From: Streptomyces sp. Act143
Lineage (GTDB): Bacteria > Actinomycetota > Actinomycetes > Streptomycetales > Streptomycetaceae
Direction of reading: 5' to 3'
DNA length: 64,000 bases
Assembly: GCF_003143935.1 (NCBI RefSeq)
Contig: NZ_QFRX01000001.1
Location: 8,205,870-8,269,869, forward strand
The notes under the pieces were generated by a model that worked only from the letters and a program-made list of their open reading frames with translations, ran no database searches and had not been told where the DNA came from. The position numbers and the translations under genes are program-made. Of this stretch, positions 28,063-35,866 are shown piece by piece (positions within the stretch are counted from its first letter, which is position 1; every line of letters begins with the position of its first letter).

Positions 28063-29045
28063 CCCTCCGACGCCGGTGCCACGTTGCCCAGCAGCTGTCC
28101 GAACGCCGCCTCGTCGACGACCGGGGTGCCGTACTGCCGGGCCTTGACCACCTTCGACGTGCCCGAGTCGGGATCGTTGGTGACGAGGAGGCTGGTCAGC
28201 CGGGAGATGCTGGTGGCCACATGGAGGCCCGCCTCGACGGCCCGGTCCTCCAGGAGGTCCCGCTCGGTCGAGGTGTCCCCGGAGAAGGCCACCCGCATGC
28301 CCTGCTTGAGCGGTTTGCCCTCTTCGTACCGGCCCGGGTTGGGATAGGGGCATGCGGGCCTTTTGCGGGCGGGGCGCCAACTGGTCGGCCGGTAGCTGCC
28401 GTACGAGGACTGCTGCCGGGGTACGGCGGCCCGGTCCGTCCACTCCGTCAGCGGCCGGCACTCGTGCAGCGGCAGCCGGATGCTCTGCGAGGCGGCCGCC
28501 CGCAGGCTCGGCCGGAACGCCTCCGCCAGCACCCGCGCGTCGTCCAGCGCGTGGTGCGCGCGCTGCTGGACGACGCCGAAGTGCGCGGCCAGCGACTCCA
28601 GCTTGTGGTTGGGCAGCGGCAGGGCGAGCTCCTTGGACAGCGCGATGGTGCACAGCCGCTGCCGCACCGGTGCCTCGCGCTCCGCGCGCGCGTACTCCCG
28701 GGCGATCATCTGCCAGTCGAAGACCGCGTTGTGCGCCACGAGCACCCGGCCCTCCAGCCGCGCCGAGAACTCCTCGGCGATGTCCTGGAACAGGGGCGCG
28801 CCCTCCAGCACGTCGCTCGTCAGACCGTGGATCCACACCGGGCCCGGGTCGCGCTCCGGGTTGACCAGCGTGTACCAGTGGTCCTCGACCTCGCCGCGCG
28901 CGTCCAGGCGGTAGACGGCCGCGGAGATTATCCGGTCGTCGCGGGCCAGTCCGGTGGTCTCCACGTCAACGACCGCGTATCCCTTCGGATACGCGGCCGG
29001 CCACTCGGTGGGGGAGGACGCCTCGGCGGTACGGTCTTCGAGCAT
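28059..29045 (-). CDS. DEDDh 3'-5' exonuclease with C-terminal BRCT domain
   Basis: A 328-aa protein from ATG 29045. The N-terminal DnaQ-like domain has all three Exo motifs: VVDVETTGL (about 25-33), LVAHNAVFDW, and HHALDDAR with the proton-acceptor His. A Pro/Arg-rich linker leads to a BRCT domain: GMRVAFSGDTSTERDLLEDR to SRLTSLLVTNDPDSGTSK and GTPVVDEAAFGQLL. Related actinobacterial proteins are annotated as exonucleases or DNA polymerase III epsilon-like; a role in DNA repair is inferred. No ribosome site is obvious before the ATG; TATCCT lies eight bases upstream. Confidence 0.9.
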   Translation of the reverse strand: MLEDRTAEASSPTEWPAAYPKGYAVVDVETTGLARDDRIISAAVYRLDARGEVEDHWYTLVNPERDPGPVWIHGLTSDVLEGAPLFQDIAEEFSARLEGRVLVAHNAVFDWQMIAREYARAEREAPVRQRLCTIALSKELALPLPNHKLESLAAHFGVVQQRAHHALDDARVLAEAFRPSLRAAASQSIRLPLHECRPLTEWTDRAAVPRQQSSYGSYRPTSWRPARKRPACPYPNPGRYEEGKPLKQGMRVAFSGDTSTERDLLEDRAVEAGLHVATSISRLTSLLVTNDPDSGTSKVVKARQYGTPVVDEAAFGQLLGNVAPASEG

Positions 29046-29115
29046 GGTCCCTGAGGATACGGGCCCCCACTGACAGTCCCGCGCCCACCCGGCGGAAGCG
29101 GAGGACATGACGCGG

Positions 29116-29226
29116 CCTCAGTTCCCGGCGACACACCCTCAGCCCCATGCAGCCTCAGTTCCCGGCGACACGCCCTCAACCCAGCGCGGCCCCAGTTCCC
29201 GGCGCGCGCTCTCAGCCCAGCGCGGC
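29116..29226. repeat. Three tandem copies of a 37-bp repeat
   Basis: Copies start at 29116, 29153 and 29190, each opening C(C/T)TCAGTTCCCGGCG or close to it. The first two differ at a few positions and the third is more diverged. The third copy runs into the 3' end of the RING-protein gene and encodes its last residues and stop. No ORF or simple hairpin explains the array. Confidence 0.85.
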
Positions 29227-31926
29227 CACCAAGTCCCCCGCCGTCAGCGCCTCCAGCCCGCAGCCGTCGACCGGCCCCGGCAGCAGCCGGTACGCCGCCC
29301 CGGACGCCCCCGCCGGTGCCACGCCCCCGTGCACGAGCGCGAGGAAGACGTTGCGGTGCGACGCCGCTTCACCCGCGAGGGCGTCGGCCGTCTCGGAGGG
29401 GTGCCGCGCCTCGGGCGGTTCGAGGCCGCGCACCCGCGCGGCGAACGCGGTGTCCGGCTCCGCTTCGTGCCGCCGGTAGTGCCACAGCTCGTCCACGGCG
29501 CGCGGATGCGGTGCGCGCCGTATCACCGCGACCTCGTCGCCTCGCGCGGTCGCCCGCCACACCGCGAGGTCCCACAGGGTCGTACGGCCCGACGCGAAGT
29601 ACTGGTGCAGGTCCTGCGCGACCCGGCCGAGGTCGGCGCCGTGCCGGTACAGGCTGTGGAAGCCCTCGTCGGCCGGGAGGTGGAGGTCGGTCCACAGGAA
29701 CGTGCGGCGGTCCAGGTCGACCAGCATCGGGACATGGATGCGCGAGTCGCCCACCAGGTCGTAACGCTGACGGACCGTACGCGGGTCGTACGACGCGTTC
29801 CGGTCCTCCTCGGCCGCGGACGGCAGCGCCATGAACCCGGCGAAGGCGTCCAGAAGCTCGTCGAACGCGATGTCGTTGAAGCTGAAGACGACCGGCAGGG
29901 CGTAACGCACGCCGCGTTCCGCGAGCCCCGCGAGATCGAGGTCCACGTACTCGGTGGCCCCGTCCGGCGCGGGCGCCGACACCAGGTCGCCGGAGTGGAC
30001 GGCCGAACGGCCCTCGTGGACGAGGTTCGTGTAGTCGCACAGCCCCGCGAAGTTCCACTCGGCGTCGTACAGGGCCACCGACAGGTCGAGGTCCACGCGC
30101 TTCTTGGCGGGCTCCGTCCAGTGCAGGAACAGCCGCAGCACCTCACCCTCGGGCAGCGGCTGCGTGCTGCCCCGCGGGACCGTGACGAGGGCCTTGCCGG
30201 CGGCGGTCTCGGCGGCGGGCACCGCGAGTCCGGTGAGCGCCGAGTCGAGCACGGACAGGTCGAGACGGGGCCCGTCGTGCTCGCCGAGCCGCCGCAGCGC
30301 CTCGGCCTCCAGCAGCGCGCACACCTCGCCCGTCACCTTCGGCGACAGCGGCACGCGCGTGTCGTCGATCGTGAACGAGCGCGTCACCTGGCCGCGCGGG
30401 AAGAACACCCGCCGCCCGCCGGGGAGATGACGGGTGCGCATCCGCCCGAGCGCGGCGAGCAGCGGTCCCGGGCCCGCCTCGGGCAGGACCCGGCGCAGCA
30501 CGTCACCGAACCCGTCCGGCAGCACGTCGAGTTCGCGCAGCCGCAGCAGGTGGTCGAGGCGGCGCAGCAGCTCGCCGGGGCGTTGGGCGAGCAGGTCGAG
30601 GGCGGCCTCGAAGTCCGCTTCCTGCAGCGCCTGTTCGACGCGTGCCGCCCAGGTGGCCGGCTTGACGCGGGTTCCGGCCGTCCGCACCTCGTCGGGATGG
30701 TCCGCGGCCGTCCGTACCTCGTCGGGATGGTCCGCGGCCGTCCGTACCTTGTCGGGATGGTCCGCGGCCGTCCGCACCCCGTCCTGGTGGGTCACCCGCA
30801 CCGCGTCCGGATGCTCCGCGGCCGTCCGCAGCAGCGCCGCGCCGAGGGCGCCCTCGGAGACGTCGGTGCCGCGCAGGACCGCGAAGGCGAGCGCGGCCTT
30901 CGGATGGCGCGCGTGCTGCTCGTAGGGGTGCAGGATCTCGGCGGCGCGCTTCCAGGCGGTGGGGTGCCGGAGCACGTCCTCGATCAGCGACGGCATCGCC
31001 AGCCCGTCGAGGACGCCGAGCAGCCGGCGGCGGAGCGCACGCGGGAGCGACCGAATGCGGGGCGGCTCCAGCAGGTCGGCCGCGCCGCCGGACCACACGC
31101 ACAACAGCCGCAGCACGTCCGTCGCGGTCGTCAGCCGGGCGGCGAGCAGCTCGGCGGCCGCCACGCGCGTGTGCCGGTCGAGCAGCAGCATGCCGAGGGC
31201 CAGTGCCTTGGTCTGGCGCACCGGGATGTCCTCCGGGAACCAGCCCAGGTCCCTCGGCGCGTGCGCCAGCAGGATCTTCACGTCGTCCCGGTCCTGCGGC
31301 GGCAGCGGCGTCCGCCGGGCCAGCAGCCGCAGCAGCGCCCGCACGGCGTCCGTCCGGGCGTCCTTGCCGAGCGCGAGCACCTTCAGCGGGCCGACGGCCA
31401 CTTCACGCGCGTGACGCGGCGGCGCGGGCTTCAGGAAGGGGTCGGTGCGGTCGATCCGGCGGTGGCAGAGCGGGCAGCCCGCGTAGTCCGCGCCGTCCCA
31501 GCACGCGCGGCACACCAGATGCGCGCAGGGCGACACCGGGTGCACGCTGCCGACCGTGCCGCACAGCACGCACGGCTGCTTCGGCCACTGCAGGATCAGT
31601 GTGAAGACCCGGTCGACGAACAGCTGGAAGGTGTCCTCGGGCACCGAGGCCGGGAAGCTGCGGAACAGCGGCATGTGGGTGCGGTCCGCGCCCAGTTCGG
31701 CGTCGATGTGCCGGATCACCTGCTTACCCGCGTCCGCGAGCCCGGCGGGCCCCAGCCAGGCGAGCGCCGCGTGCAGTTCCGCCGTCGGCGCGAATCCCCG
31801 GTCCAGCAGCTCGGCTTCGAGCGCGACAAGCCCTGGCGCCGTCGACGGGTCGCCCGGGCGCGGCCCGGCCTGGTCGACGTAGACGGTACGAAGGCGGCGG
31901 AGCAGCACGGACGACAGTACGGACAA
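29212..31926 (-). CDS. RING-finger protein with C-terminal TerD-like domain (MXAN_6230/SCO0854-type)
   Basis: 904 aa from TTG 31926, which follows AGGGGG at seven bases; ATG 32001 would add 25 residues without a ribosome site. Residues 119-154 form a C3HC4 RING: C-x2-C-x11-C-x-H-x2-C-x2-C-x8-C-x2-C, starting CVLCG and ending CPLCHRR. The middle is Leu/Arg-rich and helical. About residues 375-420 hold a tandem 10-residue repeat (RTAADHPDEV). The C-terminal third has TerD features: KKRVDLDLSVALYDAEWNFA, AVHSGD, TEYVDLDLAGL and VVFSFNDIAFDEL. The family name is from memory. RING domains are rare in bacteria; function is unknown, and TerD suggests stress response or calcium binding. Confidence 0.85.
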   Translation of the reverse strand: MSVLSSVLLRRLRTVYVDQAGPRPGDPSTAPGLVALEAELLDRGFAPTAELHAALAWLGPAGLADAGKQVIRHIDAELGADRTHMPLFRSFPASVPEDTFQLFVDRVFTLILQWPKQPCVLCGTVGSVHPVSPCAHLVCRACWDGADYAGCPLCHRRIDRTDPFLKPAPPRHAREVAVGPLKVLALGKDARTDAVRALLRLLARRTPLPPQDRDDVKILLAHAPRDLGWFPEDIPVRQTKALALGMLLLDRHTRVAAAELLAARLTTATDVLRLLCVWSGGAADLLEPPRIRSLPRALRRRLLGVLDGLAMPSLIEDVLRHPTAWKRAAEILHPYEQHARHPKAALAFAVLRGTDVSEGALGAALLRTAAEHPDAVRVTHQDGVRTAADHPDKVRTAADHPDEVRTAADHPDEVRTAGTRVKPATWAARVEQALQEADFEAALDLLAQRPGELLRRLDHLLRLRELDVLPDGFGDVLRRVLPEAGPGPLLAALGRMRTRHLPGGRRVFFPRGQVTRSFTIDDTRVPLSPKVTGEVCALLEAEALRRLGEHDGPRLDLSVLDSALTGLAVPAAETAAGKALVTVPRGSTQPLPEGEVLRLFLHWTEPAKKRVDLDLSVALYDAEWNFAGLCDYTNLVHEGRSAVHSGDLVSAPAPDGATEYVDLDLAGLAERGVRYALPVVFSFNDIAFDELLDAFAGFMALPSAAEEDRNASYDPRTVRQRYDLVGDSRIHVPMLVDLDRRTFLWTDLHLPADEGFHSLYRHGADLGRVAQDLHQYFASGRTTLWDLAVWRATARGDEVAVIRRAPHPRAVDELWHYRRHEAEPDTAFAARVRGLEPPEARHPSETADALAGEAASHRNVFLALVHGGVAPAGASGAAYRLLPGPVDGCGLEALTAGDLVAALG
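30680..30799. repeat. Coding minisatellite, 30-bp units in the RING-protein gene
   Basis: Nearly identical 30-base units start at 30680, 30710 and 30740; a diverged fourth begins at 30770 and more distant traces extend to about 30840. Each encodes the decapeptide RTAADHPDEV on the minus strand. Because the unit is a multiple of three, copy-number change keeps the frame. Confidence 0.88.
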
Positions 31927-32083
31927 GCGGAAGCCCCCTGGGGGAAGGTGGAGAGAAGTCTCGGAGGCGGGGACGGAGAGTGGGCGCGCTGTCGATGTCA
32001 TAGGAAAGAGAGAAGGAAGCACGCGGCGGAGCCGTCCCCGCGATCACGACTGTAGGAGGGCGCTGTTCGCGGGCGCCACTCAT

Positions 32084-32698
32084 TTATTTTCGCGCTGTTC
32101 CTCTGCTGTCCAGGAGCGATTGCACGAGGGCCCGCACGGACGTCACGAACAGCCGCTCCTCGTCCACGGGACGGGCGAAGGCGCGGGCGAGTGCGGGGTC
32201 GTCGTAGCGGTCCTGCGTGGGCTGTTGCGCGGGCGCCCGCTCACGGTTGCGCTCCACGAGCACGAAGCCCACGACCTGGAACTGCACGGCCCGCACCGCC
32301 TCCGCCGCGCGGGCGCCCCGCAGTCCGGCCGCGTGCACCTCGCGCACCAGCGCCTGCTGCGCCGGCAGGAACATCCGCTCGGTCAGGCCGCGTTCGTGGA
32401 CCATCGCGACGAGGTGCGGATGTTCGCGCAGCCGTCGGCGCAGGATGCGGGCCACCGACACGACCCGTTCCGCCGGGGTGCGCCCCACGGGCCGGATCTC
32501 GCCCAGCTCGGCCACGGTCCGCCGTACGAGCGCGTCCAGCAGGGACTCGCGGTTGCCGACGTGCCAGTAGATCGAGGTGACGGCGGTGCCCAGCTCGGCG
32601 GCGAGCTTGCGCATCGTCAGCGCCTCGGGGCCGTGCTGCTTCACCAGGGCGGCGGCCGTGTCCAGGACTTCGTCCCTGGTGAGCGACGCTCTCGCCAT
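32084..32698 (-). CDS. TetR-family transcriptional regulator
   Basis: A 204-aa protein from ATG 32698, with GGGGGC a few bases before. The N-terminal HTH is clear: LTRDEVLDTAAALVKQHGPE, ALTMRKLAAELGTAVTSIYW, HVGNRESLLDALV. The C-terminal ligand domain is Arg/Ala-rich (RILRRRLREHPHLVAMVHER, VQFQVVGFVLVERNRERA). It is divergent from a four-gene catabolic operon with a perfect palindrome between them, so it very likely represses that operon and itself. The inducer is unknown. Confidence 0.93.
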   Translation of the reverse strand: MARASLTRDEVLDTAAALVKQHGPEALTMRKLAAELGTAVTSIYWHVGNRESLLDALVRRTVAELGEIRPVGRTPAERVVSVARILRRRLREHPHLVAMVHERGLTERMFLPAQQALVREVHAAGLRGARAAEAVRAVQFQVVGFVLVERNRERAPAQQPTQDRYDDPALARAFARPVDEERLFVTSVRALVQSLLDSRGTARK

Positions 32699-32749
32699 GG
32701 TGCCCCCAAGTCCGTTTCGTGCACGCGTATTTACCCCGCAGAAGGTCTG

Positions 32750-32766
32750 CTGTAACTCTGTTACAG
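32750..32766. promoter_or_regulatory. TetR operator palindrome
   Basis: CTGTAAC-TCT-GTTACAG is a perfect 7-3-7 palindrome centred at 32758 in the 100-base space between the TetR gene (minus) and the decarboxylase-like gene (plus). Its AT-rich arms contrast with the flanks. TetR proteins typically bind such sites. Confidence 0.8.
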
Positions 32767-32798
32767 ATGACGGCCCATCAGAAGAAGGGCGGTACGGC

Positions 32799-33596
32799 AT
32801 GGCACGCGTACGGTACGGCGCGCGGACCGAGGCGGAGATCGCCGCCGCGCGCACCGCGAGCGCTCGGCTTCCCGACATCTGGTCCACCGGGGTGGTGGCC
32901 GTCTGGGAGACCGACCCGGACGCGGTCGCGGCGGTCCTGCCGCCGCCCCTGAAGCCCACGGCCAGGCCGCTGGCCCGGGTCACCATCAGCAAGGTCGACC
33001 TGCCGGGATACCCGCTCGGCGCGGGCTCGTTCGCGGTCGCGGCGGCCCACGGGGACGTCGACGGCTGGTACCCCCTGGTCATGCCGATGACCCATGAACG
33101 GGCCCTGATCGGCGGCCGTGAGGTGTTCGGCGAGCCCAAGAAGCTCGGCGAGGTCGTCGTGGAGCGCGCGGGCCCGGTCGTCCGCGCCTTCCTCGCCCGG
33201 CACGGCATCGCCTTCGTGGAGGTGCGCGGCGCGGTCTCCGGGGAACTGCCGCTTCCCGATCCCGTGCAGAAGACCGACTTCTACTTCAAGTTCCTGCCCG
33301 CGGTGGACGGTTCGGGCTTCGACGCCGACCCGGTCCTCGTGCACTGCCTGCGCCACGAGAAGGTGCGCCGCCTGGAGCGGATCACCGGCGACGTCGTGCT
33401 GCGCGAGTCGATGTACGACCCGGTGGCCGACCTGCCGGTGCGCCGGCTGGTGGAGATCACCATCGGCGAGAAGACCAGCGACCAGCGCGGCGAGGTCGTC
33501 GAACGGGTGGACGCGCGGACGCTGCTGCCGTACGTCCACCAGCGCTACGACGACCCGGCCCAGGTCCTGGACGCGCCGCCCGAGGGGAGCGCCTGA
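32799..33596 (+). CDS. Acetoacetate decarboxylase family protein
   Basis: A 265-aa protein from ATG 32799, with AGAAGG upstream. The family's Schiff-base region is intact: GGREVFGEPKKLGEVVVE (about 107-124), with the adjacent lysines corresponding to the catalytic pair of acetoacetate decarboxylase. Other blocks: WYPLVMPMTHERALI and MYDPVADLPVRRLVEITIG. Many family members act not on acetoacetate but on larger 2-keto or hydroxy acids, sometimes as hydratase or aldolase. The neighbours (SDR, two amidohydrolases) argue for such a catabolic role. First gene of the operon. Confidence 0.88.
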   Translation: MARVRYGARTEAEIAAARTASARLPDIWSTGVVAVWETDPDAVAAVLPPPLKPTARPLARVTISKVDLPGYPLGAGSFAVAAAHGDVDGWYPLVMPMTHERALIGGREVFGEPKKLGEVVVERAGPVVRAFLARHGIAFVEVRGAVSGELPLPDPVQKTDFYFKFLPAVDGSGFDADPVLVHCLRHEKVRRLERITGDVVLRESMYDPVADLPVRRLVEITIGEKTSDQRGEVVERVDARTLLPYVHQRYDDPAQVLDAPPEGSA

Positions 33597-33687
33597 TGCC
33601 GTGTCCACCCGGTGGACAACCCGGTCAACCCCCGGCCCCCCGGCCGGAAGCGGCCTCGTCTCGATCGATGCCGGGAGGGGAGGGGCC

Positions 33688-34572
33688 GTGGATCTGAGGG
33701 CAGGACAGGTCGCCGTGGTCACCGGGGCCGCGAGCGGCATCGGCCTGGCGATGGCCCGGCGGTTCGCCGCCGAGGGGCTGAAGGTCGTCCTCGCCGACGT
33801 CGAGCGGCCGGCGCTGGACGCGGCCGTCGCGGCGCTCCGCGCGGACGGCGCCGACGCGCACGCGCGCGTGGTCGACGTCGGCGACCGCGAACAGGTGCTG
33901 GAGCTGGCGGACTTCGCGTACGAGACGTACGGCGCCGTCCACGTCCTGTGCAACAACGCCGGGGTCGGCTCGGGCGCCGAGGGCCGTATGTGGGAGCACG
34001 AGCCGAACGACTGGAAGTGGGCGTTCTCCGTCAATGTGTGGGGTGTCTTCCACGGCGTCCAGGCGTTCGTGCCCCGCATGATCAAGTCGGGTCAACCCGG
34101 TCATGTCGTCAACACGTCCTCCGGTGACGGCGGCATCGCCCCGCTCCCCACCGCCTCCGTCTACGCCGTCACCAAGGCGGCCGTCGTGACGATGACCGAG
34201 TCCCTGTACGCGCATCTCAGGGCCGAACACGCGCGCGTGGGCGCCTCCGTCCTCTTCCCCGGCCCCCACATGCTCCGCACCGGGCTGTGGGAGTCGCACC
34301 GCAACCGTCCCGCCCGGTACGCCAAGGAGCGGCCCCGCAGGACCCCGTACCGCAGCCTCGACCAGTGGGAGGCCGCGATGAAGGAAGCGGGCCGGGAGGT
34401 GCGCTTCACCCCGGTCGAGGAGGTCGCCGGCACGGTCGTGGACGGCATCCGCGCCGACCGCTTCTGGATGCTGCCGCCGAGCGAGCACAGCGACGCGCAG
34501 ATACGCGCGCGTGCGCAGTCGATGCTGGACCGCACGAATCCGTCGTACCTGGAGCACTTCATCCTGGACTGA
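33688..34572 (+). CDS. Short-chain dehydrogenase/reductase
   Basis: A 294-aa protein from GTG 33688 behind a strong GGGAGGGGAGGGG. A complete classical SDR: VVTGAASGIGLAMA cofactor motif, CNNAGVGSGAEG, Ser in NTSSGDGG, and the catalytic YAVTK. A C-terminal extension of about 60 residues (RTPYRSLDQWEAAMKEAGRE onward) is longer than usual. Substrate unknown. Ten bases separate it from the first amidohydrolase gene, so they are co-transcribed. Confidence 0.9.
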   Translation: MDLRAGQVAVVTGAASGIGLAMARRFAAEGLKVVLADVERPALDAAVAALRADGADAHARVVDVGDREQVLELADFAYETYGAVHVLCNNAGVGSGAEGRMWEHEPNDWKWAFSVNVWGVFHGVQAFVPRMIKSGQPGHVVNTSSGDGGIAPLPTASVYAVTKAAVVTMTESLYAHLRAEHARVGASVLFPGPHMLRTGLWESHRNRPARYAKERPRRTPYRSLDQWEAAMKEAGREVRFTPVEEVAGTVVDGIRADRFWMLPPSEHSDAQIRARAQSMLDRTNPSYLEHFILD

Positions 34573-34582
34573 GGGGGTCGAC

Positions 34583-35866
34583 GTGACCGAGCACGAGCCC
34601 TACTTGATCATCTCCTCCGACTGCCACGCCGGGCTGCCCACCGAGCAGTACCGGCCGTACCTGGACGCCCGTTTCCACCGGGACTTCGACGACTTCCTAG
34701 CCGGGCGCGACCGGCGCCGGGAGGAGATGACCCGGCTCGGTATCCGCAACGAGGCCTTCGCGGCCAAGTGGTTCCAGGACAACGAGGAGGGCCTGCGCGG
34801 CGGCTGGGACGGCGCTCAGCGGCTCAAGGAGCTCGACGGCGACGGAGTGGCCGCCGAGGTCGTCTTCCCGGACGCCGACGCCGTGGACAGCCAGACGGCG
34901 GCGCCCTTCGGGGTGGGGCTCGGGCTCTCCGGCGACCAGGACCCGGAGCTGGGCATGGCGGGCGCGCAGGCGCACAACCGCTGGCTGGCCGACTTCGTGT
35001 CCGAGCACCCCGAACGGCACTGCGGGGTCGCCCTGCTGCCGGTCACGGCCCCCACCGAGCGGGTGGTCGCCGAGGTGTACCGCGCCAAGGAGTCGGGGCT
35101 CGGCGCCCTGATGATCCCGTCCATGTGGGTCGACAAGGAGCCCTACCACGACCGCCGTTACGACCCCGTGTGGGCGGCGGCGGCCGAGTGCGCGATGCCG
35201 GTGGTCACCCACTCCGGAGCGGCTCCGCGCCACGAGTACGGCGACCACCTGGGCATCTACGTGAGCGAGGTGACCTGGTGGCCCGCCCGGCCGCTGTGGT
35301 TCCTGCTCTGGTCCGGGGTCTTCGAACGCCACCCCGGGCTGAAGTTCGGTGTCGCGGAGTCGGGCTGCTGGTGGCTGCCGAACCTGCTGTGGTTCATGGA
35401 CCGCCTCTACCTCGGCGCGCACGGCGGCAAGAAGCTCTCCCCGTTCCAGGAGCTCAAGCGCCCGCCGCACGAGTACCTCGACCGGCAGGTCTTCGTCTGC
35501 GCGACCAACACCAAGCGCCGCGAACTCGCCCAGCGCTACGAGATCGGCGTCGACAACATCCTCTGGGGCAGCGACTTCCCGCACCCCGAGGGCACCTGGC
35601 CCGACACGCGCGCGTGGCTGAAGCGCACCTTCCACGACATCCCGGTCGCGGAGACCCGCCGCATGCTGGGGCTCGCCGCGGCCGACGTCTTCGGCTTCGA
35701 CGTCGAGCGGCTGACCCCGCTCGCCCGCCGCATCGGCCCCACCCCCGCCGACCTCGGCCAGAGCGCCGACCAGACGGCCGTGGAAGCGTCCTGGGCACGT
35801 TCGCGCGAGGTGGGCAGGCACTGGCTGACCGACCACGACTTCCCTGTGCTGGGGGCCTCCTCATGA
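34583..35866 (+). CDS. Amidohydrolase-2 family metal-dependent hydrolase or decarboxylase (first paralogue)
   Basis: A 427-aa TIM-barrel protein from GTG 34583, with GAGGGGG upstream. It opens with a metal-site motif, ISSDCHAGLPTEQYRPYLDA; later sites are VVTHSGAAPRHEYG, FGVAESGCWWLPNLLWFMDR and ILWGSDFPHPEGTWPDTRA, where the last Asp is the catalytic residue. ACMSD-type family: zinc-dependent hydrolysis or non-oxidative decarboxylation of aromatic or 2-pyrone-like acids. It is paralogous to the following gene, with which it overlaps by four bases. Confidence 0.88.
   Translation: MTEHEPYLIISSDCHAGLPTEQYRPYLDARFHRDFDDFLAGRDRRREEMTRLGIRNEAFAAKWFQDNEEGLRGGWDGAQRLKELDGDGVAAEVVFPDADAVDSQTAAPFGVGLGLSGDQDPELGMAGAQAHNRWLADFVSEHPERHCGVALLPVTAPTERVVAEVYRAKESGLGALMIPSMWVDKEPYHDRRYDPVWAAAAECAMPVVTHSGAAPRHEYGDHLGIYVSEVTWWPARPLWFLLWSGVFERHPGLKFGVAESGCWWLPNLLWFMDRLYLGAHGGKKLSPFQELKRPPHEYLDRQVFVCATNTKRRELAQRYEIGVDNILWGSDFPHPEGTWPDTRAWLKRTFHDIPVAETRRMLGLAAADVFGFDVERLTPLARRIGPTPADLGQSADQTAVEASWARSREVGRHWLTDHDFPVLGASS

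Noticed and set aside
29107..32055. Long plus-strand open frame (982 codons) opposite the RING protein gene
   Set aside because: Low-complexity His/Arg/Val/Gln translation, typical of a GC-rich antisense shadow; no ribosome site.
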